From the NCBI GenBank assembly GCA_038209195.1, contig JBBQXY010000006.1:1-64000 (forward strand): a stretch of 64,000 nt of DNA. Reading direction: 5' to 3'. Positions 8,436 to 16,886 of the stretch are shown in pieces. This DNA comes from JBBQXY01 sp038209195 (GTDB lineage: Bacteria; Chloroflexota; Ktedonobacteria; Ktedonobacterales; Ktedonobacteraceae). The position numbers and the translations under genes were made by a program. The notes beneath the pieces are model-generated. The model did not search any database. It was not told where the DNA came from and saw only the letters and a program-made list of their open reading frames with translations. Each line of letters begins with the position of its first letter. Positions within the stretch are counted from its first letter, which is position 1.

Positions 8436-9530
8436 CTATCCTACCTTCACCTCTTCTTCAAACAGGTGTTGTAGTTTGTCCGCCTGATCCACTGTGATCA
8501 GGTTATCAATAAATTCGTCGAGCTCACCATTGAGCACGCCGGGTAGATTATGCCGTGTTAGACCAATGCGATGATCGGTGACACGGTCTTGTGGGTAATT
8601 GTAGGTCCGAATTTTCTCGCTGCGATCACCGGTTTGCACCTGTGAACGTCGCGTCTTGCTCAATTCTTCCTGTCGTTTGGCCTCCTCTAGATCCCAGAGG
8701 CGAATCTTGAGTACGCCAAGAGCCTTGAGCTTGTTTTTGAGCTGTGACTTCTCGTCCTGACAGGTTACGACTAATCCGGTGGGCAGGTGTGTGATACGCA
8801 CAGCGGAATCCGTGGTGTTCACACTTTGTCCACCATGTCCGGTAGAACGATAGACATCCACACGGATATCGTTCTCTTTAATGTCAATCTGGATCACGTC
8901 ATCAGCTTCCGGCAGAACGATGACCTTGGCTGTCGATGTATGAATACGTCCATTGGCCTCGGTAACGGGGACGCGCTGGACGCGATGGGTACCGCCTTCA
9001 TACTTCATGCGGTTATAGACGCCCTTCCCCTTGATAACAAAGGTAACGTCTTTCATTCCCCCTTGCCCCGTTTCGTTGATATCCAGAATTTCAATTTTCC
9101 AGCGTCTTCCCTCCGCGTAACGGTTATACATGCGGAAGAGTTCGCCGGCAAACAGGGCCGCCTCATCGCCGCCTGCACCACCTTGGATGGTGACGATAGC
9201 ATTTTTCTCATCCATGATATCTTTGGGTAATAGGGAAACTTTAACCTCTTCGAGAATTTCTTCTTTGACGGCTTTGAGCCGCTCGATCTCTTCAAATGCC
9301 AGATCGCGCATCTCGGGGTCGTCACCATCATACAATTCCTGGGCTTCGGCGATGCGTTTATCGTTCTCAACCAGTTCATGGTATTTGTTGACGACATATT
9401 CAAGCTCGGCATGCTCACGTCCATAGCGTTGCAACTGTGGAATGTCGTCAAGTACCTCTTGCTGGGCCATTAAGTTATTGAGTTCTTCATAGCGCTGGGC
9501 CAGGCTGGCCAGCTTATTCATTAAGTCCAT
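8436..9530 (-). CDS. prfA: Peptide chain release factor 1
   Basis: Class I release factor that reads UAA/UAG and triggers peptide release in the ribosome. The 364-residue length is standard. The codon-recognition tripeptide is Pro-Val-Thr (188-190), a PxT of RF1 type rather than the SPF of RF2. The GGQ catalytic motif is at 233-235, preceded by Gly-His where Gly-Ala is usual (STGHGGQSVN). The downstream signature RSEKIRTYNYPQDRVTDHRI is RF1-typical. ATG with GAGGAG ten bases upstream. In many genomes prfA is followed by the methyltransferase prmC. Here a class V aminotransferase follows instead. Confidence 0.97.
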   Translation of the reverse strand: MDLMNKLASLAQRYEELNNLMAQQEVLDDIPQLQRYGREHAELEYVVNKYHELVENDKRIAEAQELYDGDDPEMRDLAFEEIERLKAVKEEILEEVKVSLLPKDIMDEKNAIVTIQGGAGGDEAALFAGELFRMYNRYAEGRRWKIEILDINETGQGGMKDVTFVIKGKGVYNRMKYEGGTHRVQRVPVTEANGRIHTSTAKVIVLPEADDVIQIDIKENDIRVDVYRSTGHGGQSVNTTDSAVRITHLPTGLVVTCQDEKSQLKNKLKALGVLKIRLWDLEEAKRQEELSKTRRSQVQTGDRSEKIRTYNYPQDRVTDHRIGLTRHNLPGVLNGELDEFIDNLITVDQADKLQHLFEEEVKVG

Positions 9531-10170
9531 GGGTTCTATACTCCTCGAAATTTTCTCCCGATCCGCCCCAAATAGCTATGCTTTCTGTATAATGGCTAGC
9601 GATTTCATTTCTCATGATATCCATAGCATTCATGACATCATGGTATCATATTTTTCGGGCTGTCGGAGCGGACGATTTGCTCTTACTTTATGGAAGGTGT
9701 AATGCTGCAAGTGACGGTAAATACAATGTCGTCAAGCAGCGGTGGTGTGTTGGAGGCAGGTGGCAGCATTGCTACCCAGCGGTGAGCAGGTAACGAGTGG
9801 AAACATATGGTACAACTGATGCATGCGACACATGCAGGGCTTGTGAATTCTTCCTGACGCCCACAAGGGGCGTCACTACACGATGGAGAGGGCAGGCCCG
9901 TTGAGATGTAGTGACGCTCCTTGTGGGCGTCAGGAAGACCATGGAAGAATGGCCTTTCCCCGCTAATTCGCTATGCTGTATATGTCTTCTCATAACCTTA
10001 TTATAGCATGTTTTGTGGCGCAATAAAAAACATGGGGTAACTATTTTTGTATTCATCTATGTTAATGATAACGTAGAGTATATAGAGATGTATTCCCCTA
10101 GCACAAAGATGTCGCGAACGCACAGCACTGTTACCACCAGAGTGTTTCTCTATTCCGAGAGGATATGTTT
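9531..10170. other. Divergent intergenic region between prfA and the FNT gene
   Basis: About 640 bases with no credible gene. It holds a family A palindrome (listed separately). A TATAAT word at 9588-9593 lacks a good -35 partner. The 100 bases before the FNT gene are AT-rich and probably contain its promoter, but I cannot place it with confidence. Confidence 0.4.
9850..9937. repeat. Palindromic repeat, family A
   Basis: Arms of 31 bases, CTTCCTGACGCCCACAAGG... on the left, pair with one mismatch around a 26-base centre. The arm shares the core GTAGTGACGC...TTGTGGGCGTCA with the inner part of the element at 3183-3283. Non-coding, in a divergent gap, so it cannot be a simple terminator for either neighbour. 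Confidence 0.75.
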
Positions 10171-11070
10171 ATGAATGATAAGCAACGTGGTGGGGATTCG
10201 ACCGATACAGTTGACACGAAACCGGAGAAGGGATCCGACACATCCGCACCATCTTCGGACAATGTGCCGGGACTGGACAATGCTGACCGCAAGGAGGTCG
10301 CAAAGCGCAGGAATATCAGTGCAATCGTTGTTCACGAGACTATTCGTGAGGAGGGCGAACAGGAGCTACGTCGTAGCAGCAGCACTTTAGCCTGGTCTGG
10401 TCTGGCTGCTGGACTCTCCATGGGCTTCTCGCTCGTGGCTCAGGGATTGCTCCGCGCCCACTTGCCCACGACACCTTGGAGTCCACTCATCGATAATCTG
10501 GGATATAGCGTAGGGTTTCTGATCGTGATTTTGGGTCGCCAGCAGTTGTTTACCGAGAACACGCTGACGGTCATTTTACCTTTGTTGGCCCATCCCGATA
10601 GACAGACTTTTTTGCAGGTCGCACGCTTGTGGTTTGTGATCCTGGCTACTAACCTTGTCGGTGGCTTTCTTTTCGCTGTGATTATCGCGCATACTGCTCT
10701 TTTCGCGCCGGAAGTTCAACGCTCATTTGTCGAAATTGCGCGCATTTCGCTGCAAAGTGGCTTTGGCATGACGATGCTACGCGGAATATTCGCTGGATGG
10801 CTCATCGCGCTGATGGTTTGGCTGCTGCCGGCGGCTGAGGGAACGCGGTTACACATCGTCATCATCATCACCTATCTGGTGACGCTTGGCGGCTTTGTAC
10901 ATATCATTGCTGGCTCGATTGATGTGTTCTATCTTATCAATATCGGAGCCGCTTCCTGGTGGACCTATTTCGTCGGCTTCATGCTCCCTACGCTGTTTGG
11001 AAACATCATCGGCGGTATAACGCTCGTCGCAGCCCTCAACTTTGCCCAGGTGGCTAGCAGAGACAAATGA
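10171..11070 (+). CDS. Formate/nitrite transporter family (FNT) channel, YfdC-like
   Basis: An inner-membrane channel of about 299 residues in the FNT family, which passes formate, nitrite, hydrosulfide or similar small anions. About 65 charged residues precede six hydrophobic segments. Landmarks are IHEHIR-like VVHETIREEGEQEL, then WSGLAAGLSMGFSL, GRQQLFTENTLT (the conserved membrane loop after TM2) and HIIAGSIDVFY. This order and spacing match E. coli YfdC, whose substrate is not established. Two in-frame ATGs lie at 10165 and 10171. GAGAGG is 8 bases from the second but only 2 from the first, so the second is preferred. Confidence 0.88.
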   Translation: MNDKQRGGDSTDTVDTKPEKGSDTSAPSSDNVPGLDNADRKEVAKRRNISAIVVHETIREEGEQELRRSSSTLAWSGLAAGLSMGFSLVAQGLLRAHLPTTPWSPLIDNLGYSVGFLIVILGRQQLFTENTLTVILPLLAHPDRQTFLQVARLWFVILATNLVGGFLFAVIIAHTALFAPEVQRSFVEIARISLQSGFGMTMLRGIFAGWLIALMVWLLPAAEGTRLHIVIIITYLVTLGGFVHIIAGSIDVFYLINIGAASWWTYFVGFMLPTLFGNIIGGITLVAALNFAQVASRDK

Positions 11071-11231
11071 AGCAAAGAGGATTTGCTTCAATGAAGCAGA
11101 ACAAATATGATGATCTCGCATTCTTCGCCAACTACAGTCAAATGGCTCGTTCAACTGGTGGACTGGATGCCAAGATGAGAGTACACAGCAGGAGACAAAC
11201 CTAGCACCCCCCAACGATTTTGTGACCCACC

Positions 11232-11262
11232 TCATACCTTTATGCTTACCATAAAGGTATGA
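11232..11262. repeat. 13-bp perfect hairpin
   Basis: TCATACCTTTATG and its exact complement are separated by CTTAC. It lies 160 bases downstream of the FNT gene and is not followed by a T run. It could be a weak terminator or an operator-like dyad. The rest of the gap (11071-11542) holds only this and the following repeat. Confidence 0.5.
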
Positions 11263-11287
11263 TCTTAGTATATGGTACTCTGTCCCT

Positions 11288-11424
11288 CTTCATGTGACGA
11301 GCAGGAGAACCCTGTCTGGGGGACAGGTATCAGAGGGCGGCAGCCCTTTGACTGGGTTCTAGGGCTGTGCCCTAGTTTTCTCTCCTTCACCCTCCTGCCG
11401 CCGAAGGCGGCAAGTCAAATGAAG
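11288..11424. repeat. Palindrome-rich element with CTTCATGTGAC-type ends
   Basis: The ends CTTCATGTGAC and GTCAAATGAAG are inverted with one mismatch. Inside are three smaller hairpins: CTGTC/GACAG, AGGGC/GCCCT-type and GCCGCC/GGCGGC. It looks like a degenerate interspersed repeat and encodes nothing. Whether it is mobile cannot be judged from one copy. Confidence 0.45.
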
Positions 11425-11542
11425 CGGAACAGAGCAATAGAATAGTTGAGAGAACTTCTCTGTAGCCTGAGGTGACAAGGAAGCCTGAGAATGAGATAAT
11501 GTATTCACAATGGCAACCTTTTTTTGAAGAGAGGCAAGGATT

Positions 11543-12469
11543 ATGCGTTTTTGTTTTATTCTGGAAAAGAAGTATGTTGATAAGCCAATGCCAATGGTTG
11601 TGGCAGATCAGTTAGAGCAATGGGGACATCAAATAGCGGTCATCCAGCCGTATTCCGCCATTACAAGCTTGACAGAGCTAGCTCTGGCTGATTATGACGC
11701 CTATGTATTGAAAACGGTCTCGGATGGCCCCGGCTTAACCATTTTAGAAGCGGCTGAGGCGGTTGGTATTCCTACGATCAACAATTCTCGCGCTATTCGC
11801 CTGATACGTGATAAAGCGGTTGCCGTCGCTTTTGCCCAGGCCAAAGGGCTCCCCGTGCCACAAACCTACTTTGTGGGGCATCCTCGCGCCTTAAAAGAGC
11901 TGCCACAAAGCATGTATCCTGTGGTAGTCAAACCAAGTAACGGCACCGCCATGCAAGATATTCACCTGGTGCGCACAGCGGAGGAGATGGCACAACTCAA
12001 GCTAGACCACACCTGCTTCTACTTGGCGATGCGTTACGTGGAGAACGCGGGCTATGATATCAAGCTCTATGTGACAGGCCAAGAGGTTCACGCGATGACC
12101 AAAACCTCACCGCTGCACGGGGTCGCCGTTGAGCAGGAGATACCGGTCACTCGTGAGATGCTCACCCTGGCCCGCCGCGTAGGACAGGTTTTTGGCCTGG
12201 ATATCTATGGTATCGACGTGCTGGAGACTGCGCAAGGGCTGATGCTGGTGGATATCAACGACTTCCCCAGCTTTTATGGTGTGCCGCGCAAAGTCATCTG
12301 TATCGCTGAATACATTCTCCATGCCGCTTATCGCGCACGGCTTGAACGCGAGCGGCGGCTAACTCGTTCTATTCATCGCCACAAAACGCTCCATCGGCAA
12401 GATGCAAAAATTATCCCAGCCGAGCCCATCGTTTTGAGCGACAAAGTGAAGGCCACGCAATTGATTTAA
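11543..12469 (+). CDS. ATP-grasp ligase, RimK-like
   Basis: A 308-residue ATP-grasp enzyme that would join a carboxylate to an amine or thiol through an acyl-phosphate. ATP-binding features are VVVKPSNGTAMQDIHLV (the grasp lysine and loop) and the Mg-binding VDINDFPSF near residue 246. The N-terminal 100 residues form the usual Rossmann-like pre-ATP-grasp domain, and the last 40 residues are basic. RimK adds Glu to ribosomal protein S6, but relatives make many peptides, and the inositol-phosphate kinase ITPK1 shares this fold. Substrate unknown. GAGAGG and AAGGA precede the ATG. It stands alone. Confidence 0.8.
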   Translation: MRFCFILEKKYVDKPMPMVVADQLEQWGHQIAVIQPYSAITSLTELALADYDAYVLKTVSDGPGLTILEAAEAVGIPTINNSRAIRLIRDKAVAVAFAQAKGLPVPQTYFVGHPRALKELPQSMYPVVVKPSNGTAMQDIHLVRTAEEMAQLKLDHTCFYLAMRYVENAGYDIKLYVTGQEVHAMTKTSPLHGVAVEQEIPVTREMLTLARRVGQVFGLDIYGIDVLETAQGLMLVDINDFPSFYGVPRKVICIAEYILHAAYRARLERERRLTRSIHRHKTLHRQDAKIIPAEPIVLSDKVKATQLI

Positions 12470-12572
12470 GTGCCTGATATGAAACCTCTTGCGACTTTGT
12501 TGCGTGCTTTAGATGTAAGCTATAGATGTGATCTATAATCAACATAAAGTACGTTGGAAGGAGCAATAAACT

Positions 12573-13352
12573 ATGACAAAAAATACTGCTCAGTTTAATG
12601 GCATGTCCGCACAGGATGTCAAGGGTAAAGCCATGGATACGGCGCAGGCGGCTGCCTCTGCTGTGCAAGATAATGTGCAGACAGGTCTGGCGAAAACACA
12701 GGATATGCTCGCCGTCGGTCTCGATGTAGCCCAGGAACTGCTGAAGCGCAACGCGAAACAGAACAGCAAAAATCTGAAGAAGGCTAAGAAGAACGCGGGA
12801 CTCATACAGGGTGCAATCCAGGATAATGTACAGTCGAGCCTATCAAAGACGCAAGCGACACTGCAAACTAGCCTCGGAGTTGCGCAGGATGTGCTGAATA
12901 AGAACATCAAAAGTGCCAACAAGAATGTGAATAAGAACATCAAAAGTGCTAGCAAGAATGTGCAAAAAGCCCAGAAGGGTTTGAGCCAACTGCAAGATTC
13001 CCTGCAAAGTAATGTACAGTCGGGGCTGTCAAAGTCGCAAGACACCCTCCAAAGCGGCTTGGGCGCGGCACAAGCGGTGCTCGACAAGAGTACGAAAAAT
13101 GCGAGTAAGAACCTGAGCAAGGTCATGGACAATGTAAAGGATGCTCAGGACTCAATGCAGGACAAGATCGAAAGCTACCAGCGCAAGCGGCGAACCGCGA
13201 AATTCTTGTTCCGCACCGGATTGGTAGCAGGACTGGTCATGGTGTTGCTGTTTACGCCAATCCCAGGCGCCGAAGTTCGTCGTCAACTGGGCGATCTTGT
13301 TCAGCAACTAAAAGAGCAGTCTCAGGGAATGATTGAACGCTTCTCCGCTTAA
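12573..13352 (+). CDS. Three-repeat amphipathic helical protein with C-terminal membrane segment
   Basis: A 259-residue protein with no family I can name. Three long repeats (about residues 30-73, 81-135 and 143-185) share the pattern [I/L]Q[D/S]NVQ[S/T]xLxK[S/T]QxxL, then a Lys/Asn-rich stretch. The composition is Gln, Asn, Lys, Ala and Ser with no Trp or Cys, like LEA or apolipoprotein-type amphipathic helices. A hydrophobic segment (about 211-232) ends in PIPG, followed by a short helical tail. The long part probably lies on one side of the membrane as a surface-seeking helix or coiled coil. GGAAGGAG nine bases before ATG is a strong ribosome site. Confidence 0.7.
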   Translation: MTKNTAQFNGMSAQDVKGKAMDTAQAAASAVQDNVQTGLAKTQDMLAVGLDVAQELLKRNAKQNSKNLKKAKKNAGLIQGAIQDNVQSSLSKTQATLQTSLGVAQDVLNKNIKSANKNVNKNIKSASKNVQKAQKGLSQLQDSLQSNVQSGLSKSQDTLQSGLGAAQAVLDKSTKNASKNLSKVMDNVKDAQDSMQDKIESYQRKRRTAKFLFRTGLVAGLVMVLLFTPIPGAEVRRQLGDLVQQLKEQSQGMIERFSA

Positions 13353-13375
13353 CATTTCCTCGCTATGAACGCTCT

Positions 13376-13443
13376 GTAGGGGCCGCTTTAGCGCGGGCAC
13401 GGGCCGATAAATCGGCTAGTGGGCGCGCTAAAGCGGCCCCTAC
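13376..13443. repeat. Interspersed palindrome, family B
   Basis: GTAGGGGCCGCTTTAGCGCG on the left pairs with its complement on the right. A second dyad, CGATAAATCG, lies at the centre. It sits between convergent genes (the amphipathic protein and the histidine phosphatase). Related copies are at 15263, 19400 and 53396. Confidence 0.75.
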
Positions 13444-13465
13444 GTTTGCTTGCTACGCCCAATGT

Positions 13466-14140
13466 TTAGTTCAGGCGTTTGACGTGGGCAATGTCATTCA
13501 TGACAAAGAGCACGCGCTGCTTACCGGAGACGCGCACGACAGTAATAGACGTATTGGCGGCGGGAAAGAAGAAATCTTTGTCCAGCCCCAACACCTCGGC
13601 GGCATAGGCGTTGATAACGCCGCCATGGGCAAAGGCGATGATGCGTTCGCCGAGGTGATTGTTTGCGATCTCATCTAGCGCGTTGACAACGCGCTGGCGA
13701 AACGCTTTAGAGGGCTCGCTATTTTCGATGCTATCCCAGTTACCGCTTTCTCCAGCGACGCGAATAATATCAAACTGGCGCTCCTGCAATGCTTTGGACA
13801 GTGCGGCGATATCTTGCTTGTCGCTGGGGAGAGGACGAATATCCCCCAACCGAATTTCACGGATATCGCTGACGATGGTGGGTGTCATCCCCCAGCGTTC
13901 GGCTAGGGGAGCTGCAGTGTCCTGGCAACGGCGCAATGGGCTGCTATACATGGCGTCAAAGTGCAGGGGCGCGAGCCGTTCCGCCAGTGCCTGGGCCTGT
14001 TCGCGCCCGATACTGCTCAACGGTAAATCGTCATAGATACCGCTGGGAATGAGTTCATCGGGGCCGGGCAGTGCGTCACCATGGCGCACAATAAACAATT
14101 CAGCAGCATTCTTGCGCTGCAATAAAAATGGATCTGCCAT
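13466..14140 (-). CDS. Histidine phosphatase (phosphoglycerate-mutase-like)
   Basis: A 224-residue branch-1 histidine phosphatase. The catalytic RHG is at residues 19-21 (FIVRHGDALPG), the conserved Arg in SSPLRRCQDTA binds phosphate, and the second catalytic His is in FAHGGVINAY near residue 172. Substrate unknown. A longer frame starts at 14242 but overlaps the kinase-like gene upstream. The chosen ATG leaves 37 bases of spacing and starts just before the fold. It is the third gene of a leftward group with an APH-like kinase and an acyl-CoA dehydrogenase, so it may remove a phosphate introduced by its neighbour. Confidence 0.82.
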   Translation of the reverse strand: MADPFLLQRKNAAELFIVRHGDALPGPDELIPSGIYDDLPLSSIGREQAQALAERLAPLHFDAMYSSPLRRCQDTAAPLAERWGMTPTIVSDIREIRLGDIRPLPSDKQDIAALSKALQERQFDIIRVAGESGNWDSIENSEPSKAFRQRVVNALDEIANNHLGERIIAFAHGGVINAYAAEVLGLDKDFFFPAANTSITVVRVSGKQRVLFVMNDIAHVKRLN

Positions 14141-14177
14141 AAATGTTGTTGCATTCCTTTGGAAAATAGGGTGCAAT

Positions 14178-15218
14178 TCACTGCACCTGTGCATTGTGAC
14201 AAACTCGTAGTGCCCGGCGCGCCAGCGCGGGGACACCTTCATCTAAACGGGCAAAGAAGGGATCATCGGTAGTGCCGGAGCGATGGCGCGAATAGCTGCC
14301 CTCTAAGAGAATCGCCAGCTTCCAGATGGCTAAAGCTTCGTAGAAAGCCATATCCCGCACAGTTCGCCCAGTACGCTCAGCGTAATAATCGGTGATCTCT
14401 TTCCGCGTCAGAAACCCTGGCTGCTCCATGGCTCGCCACACATCGGAGGCGAAATCGGGTTCCGGGTCCCCTGGCTCACGCCAGAAGGAGAGCAAGTAGC
14501 CCACATCGGCCAGAGGATCACCGATGGTCGCCATCTCCCAATCAAAGATCGCTATCACACGCGGTTCGTCGTTTGACAGCATGACATTGTCCAGACGAAA
14601 ATCGCCATGCACGATCGTGGCGGGTCCTGATGCTGGCATATGTCCAGCGAGCCAGGCGGTAACGGCATCTAAATCGGGCAGTGGGCGTTGGCGCGACTTC
14701 TCAAGCTGTCCGCCCCAACGGCGCAATTGACGTTCTAGATAGCCCTCTGGTTTGCCGAAGTCTCCGAGGCCGATAGCACGCCAATCCGCCCCATGCAGTG
14801 CAACCAGCGCATCCATCAAGGCAATACTGATGGCCTGTCGTCCGGCGACACCGTCGGCGTAGGACGGTAACTCATCACGTGCGACGATGCCATGCACACG
14901 TTCCATCAGATAGAATGGTGCATCAATCACATTGGTATCTTCACACGCTAGTACGACCCGTGGCGTTGGCACAGTGGTGGTATTCAGTGCTTTTAGTACG
15001 CGATACTCGCGTAGCACGTCGTGGGCGGTAGGAAGTAATGGCCCACGTGGAGGGCGGCGCAAGACCCATTCCTGTGTACCTCTCTGAATGAAAAATGTCT
15101 CATTGGAATGCCCACCGCTAATACGAGTGACTTCCAGGGGAGCATCTTCGCCCGCTATATGGTGCGCAAGGTACTGGCGCAGGTTCTCTTCATGTATCAA
15201 GGGAGGAAGTGTGGTCAT
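14178..15218 (-). CDS. APH-family phosphotransferase, ACAD10/11 kinase-domain type
   Basis: A 346-residue aminoglycoside-phosphotransferase-fold kinase. Catalytic loop HGDFRLDN (204-211) and metal-binding FDWE (225-228) are intact, and the N-terminal ISGGHSNETFFI is the nucleotide loop of the branch fused to acyl-CoA dehydrogenases in eukaryotes (ACAD10/ACAD11). In that system the kinase phosphorylates a hydroxylated acyl substrate. Antibiotic resistance is unlikely. The gene for an ACAD11-like dehydrogenase lies directly upstream in the same direction, but a family B palindrome separates them by about 200 bases, so cotranscription is not certain. Confidence 0.85.
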   Translation of the reverse strand: MTTLPPLIHEENLRQYLAHHIAGEDAPLEVTRISGGHSNETFFIQRGTQEWVLRRPPRGPLLPTAHDVLREYRVLKALNTTTVPTPRVVLACEDTNVIDAPFYLMERVHGIVARDELPSYADGVAGRQAISIALMDALVALHGADWRAIGLGDFGKPEGYLERQLRRWGGQLEKSRQRPLPDLDAVTAWLAGHMPASGPATIVHGDFRLDNVMLSNDEPRVIAIFDWEMATIGDPLADVGYLLSFWREPGDPEPDFASDVWRAMEQPGFLTRKEITDYYAERTGRTVRDMAFYEALAIWKLAILLEGSYSRHRSGTTDDPFFARLDEGVPALARRALRVCHNAQVQ

Positions 15219-15262
15219 TTATTATGACGTCCTTTCTCTATATGCTCTGTCAAGAAATAGCC

Positions 15263-15385
15263 GTAGGGGCCGCTTTAGCGCGCCCACGGGCCGATTTATC
15301 GGCGCGAATCCGACGTGGGTACGGGCCGATTATTACCTGTCCCCCGGACAGGGTGCGGCGGTGGCGGCGATAAATCGCGCCCTAC
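15263..15385. repeat. Interspersed palindrome, family B, composite copy
   Basis: It starts GTAGGGGCCGCTTTAGCGCG like the copy at 13376 but ends CGATAAATCGCGCCCTAC like the left arm of the copy at 19400. A CTGTCCCCCGGACAG hairpin sits inside. The two different ends suggest recombination between subtypes. It separates the acyl-CoA dehydrogenase and APH-kinase genes. Confidence 0.7.
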
Positions 15386-15417
15386 GGATGGCCTAAATAG
15401 TAAGTTAAGGTTCATTT

Positions 15418-16626
15418 TTAACGCGTCAACTCTTTGATCACTGTCCTTGCCAGGGAACGTTTGTGGACTTCATCGGGGCCATCAACGATGTGCAGCGTGC
15501 GTCCATGCGCCCACATCGAGGCCAAGGGGAAGTCTTCAGACAGGCCAGCACCGCCGAAGGCCTGGATGGCACGATTGACGACATTGGTAAAGACGGCGGG
15601 CCCGGCGATTTTGATCATGGCGATCTCTTTTTGTGCCGCTTTTTTGCCAATTGTATCGATCATCCAAGCAGTTTTGAGCGTCAAGAGACGGGCCTGCTCG
15701 ATCTCCAATTGTGATTGGGCAATCCAATCTTGCACGATGCCTTGTTCTGAAAGCGGTTTCCCAAAAGCTATACGCGAGGAGGTACGCTGGCACATCAGTT
15801 CCAAGGCGCGTTGCGCCCCGCCAATGGCGCGCATACAATGGTGAATGCGTCCGGGGCCAAGACGCGCCTGAGCAATGGCAAAACCGCCGCCCTCTTCGCC
15901 CAGCAAATTGCTGACCGGCACCCGCACATTCTCAAAGCTCAATTCGCAATGGCTCTCGTTGTCTACATAGCCCATCACTTTCAGGTTGCGCACAATCGTG
16001 AAGCCGGGCGTGTTGCGCGGCACCAGCACCATACTTTGTTGCCTGTGCTTGTCAGGGTTCTGGGGGTCTGTTTTGCCCATCACGATAAATATTTTGCAGC
16101 GTTCGCGGGCCGCGCCCGATATCCACCACTTGCGCCCGTTCAAGACATATTCATCGCCTTCACGACGAATGGAGAACTGGATATTGGTGGCATCCGAGCT
16201 GGCAACGTCTGGTTCGGTCATGGCGAAGGCCGAGCGAATCTCGCCATTGAGCAAAGGCTGTAGCCATTGTCGCTGCTGCTCCGGCGTGCCGAATTGGGCC
16301 AATATCTCCATATTGCCCGTGTCCGGTGCGGCGCAGTTAAAGACTTCGGATGACCAGCTAACTCGACCCATGACCTCTGCCATCGGCGCGTATTCCAGAT
16401 TGGTCAGGCCCGCGCCGAACTCTTCGTCGGGCAGAAAAAGGTTCCAGAGGCCTTCCGCCCTGGCCTTTTCCTTCAACTCATCGACGATTTCAGCATGGTG
16501 GTGCGGGTCGCCAGAGGCGGTGATTTGATCTTCGTAGGTTTGCTCGTTGGGGTAAATATAACGCTCCATAAAGTCGTTTAATTGTTTCAGCAGTGCGTTG
16601 ACCTTCTTTGAATACGCGAAATCCAT
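15418..16626 (-). CDS. Acyl-CoA dehydrogenase, ACAD10/11-like
   Basis: An FAD enzyme of 402 residues that oxidises acyl-CoA at the alpha-beta bond and passes electrons to an ETF. The FAD/substrate stretch AMTEPDVASSDATN, the FGKPLSEQ region and the C-terminal QAFGGAGLSEDFP are standard. The catalytic base region reads DGPDEVH (382-388), with Asp where most family members have Glu, a feature of the ACAD10/11 branch. A longer frame begins at 16785 and would add a collagen-like Gly-x-Arg stretch, but AAGGAGGT six bases before this ATG fixes the start. An APH-type kinase gene follows, recreating in separate genes the domain pair fused in ACAD10/11. Confidence 0.92.
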   Translation of the reverse strand: MDFAYSKKVNALLKQLNDFMERYIYPNEQTYEDQITASGDPHHHAEIVDELKEKARAEGLWNLFLPDEEFGAGLTNLEYAPMAEVMGRVSWSSEVFNCAAPDTGNMEILAQFGTPEQQRQWLQPLLNGEIRSAFAMTEPDVASSDATNIQFSIRREGDEYVLNGRKWWISGAARERCKIFIVMGKTDPQNPDKHRQQSMVLVPRNTPGFTIVRNLKVMGYVDNESHCELSFENVRVPVSNLLGEEGGGFAIAQARLGPGRIHHCMRAIGGAQRALELMCQRTSSRIAFGKPLSEQGIVQDWIAQSQLEIEQARLLTLKTAWMIDTIGKKAAQKEIAMIKIAGPAVFTNVVNRAIQAFGGAGLSEDFPLASMWAHGRTLHIVDGPDEVHKRSLARTVIKELTR

Positions 16627-16653
16627 CGTTGAACCTCCTTGTACACTGTAGAC

Positions 16654-16725
16654 TCGATCACCTCGATCACCTTGATCACCTCGATCACCTCGATCACCTC
16701 GAGCACCTCGAGCACCTTGATCACC
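16654..16725. repeat. Eight tandem copies of a 9-bp unit
   Basis: Eight direct copies of TYGAKCACC (mostly TCGATCACC) run without gaps in the 5' leader of the acyl-CoA dehydrogenase gene. The unit is a multiple of three and has no stop on the minus strand, so it reads as Gly-Asp-Arg/Gln, but it lies upstream of the strong ribosome site. Such a tract may change copy number by slippage. Confidence 0.85.
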
Positions 16726-16742
16726 TTGACTATACCACATGT

Positions 16743-16789
16743 AGGGTTGAGGTTGTGGCAGGCTAAAAGCCAGCCGCAACCTCAACCCT
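16743..16789. repeat. 13-bp inverted repeat upstream of the acyl-CoA dehydrogenase gene
   Basis: AGGGTTGAGGTTG pairs exactly with CAACCTCAACCCT around a 21-base centre that itself contains GGCT/AGCC. It could be an operator or a leader hairpin. No match to a known operator is evident. Confidence 0.5.
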
Positions 16790-16825
16790 TCCTATTCTCT
16801 GCATCCTGAAAATGTAATTTCACAA

Positions 16826-16855
16826 ATTCCCAAATTATGTCGATAATTTGGGAAT
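16826..16855. repeat. 13-bp perfect inverted repeat before the Clp promoter
   Basis: ATTCCCAAATTAT and its exact complement are separated by GTCG. AT-rich with G/C edges and no T run, it lies about 30 bases upstream of the CIRCE element, between two divergent genes, and could bind a dimeric regulator of either one. Confidence 0.5.
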
Positions 16856-16886
16856 AATGGCCTTCATCACAGCGTTATCATCAGTG

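Noticed and set aside
12590..13132. 180-residue minus-strand frame rich in Leu, Ser and Cys
   Set aside because: It is the complement of the Gln/Lys-rich repeat protein and reflects its biased codons.
14178..15218. Aminoglycoside resistance gene
   Set aside because: The fold is APH-like, but sequence and the adjacent ACAD11-like gene place it in the ACAD10/11 kinase branch.
16627..16785. Collagen-like N-terminal extension of the acyl-CoA dehydrogenase (Gly-Asp-Arg repeats)
   Set aside because: A strong AAGGAGGT lies just before the internal ATG and the enzyme fold starts there. The extension is the translation of a 9-bp leader repeat.
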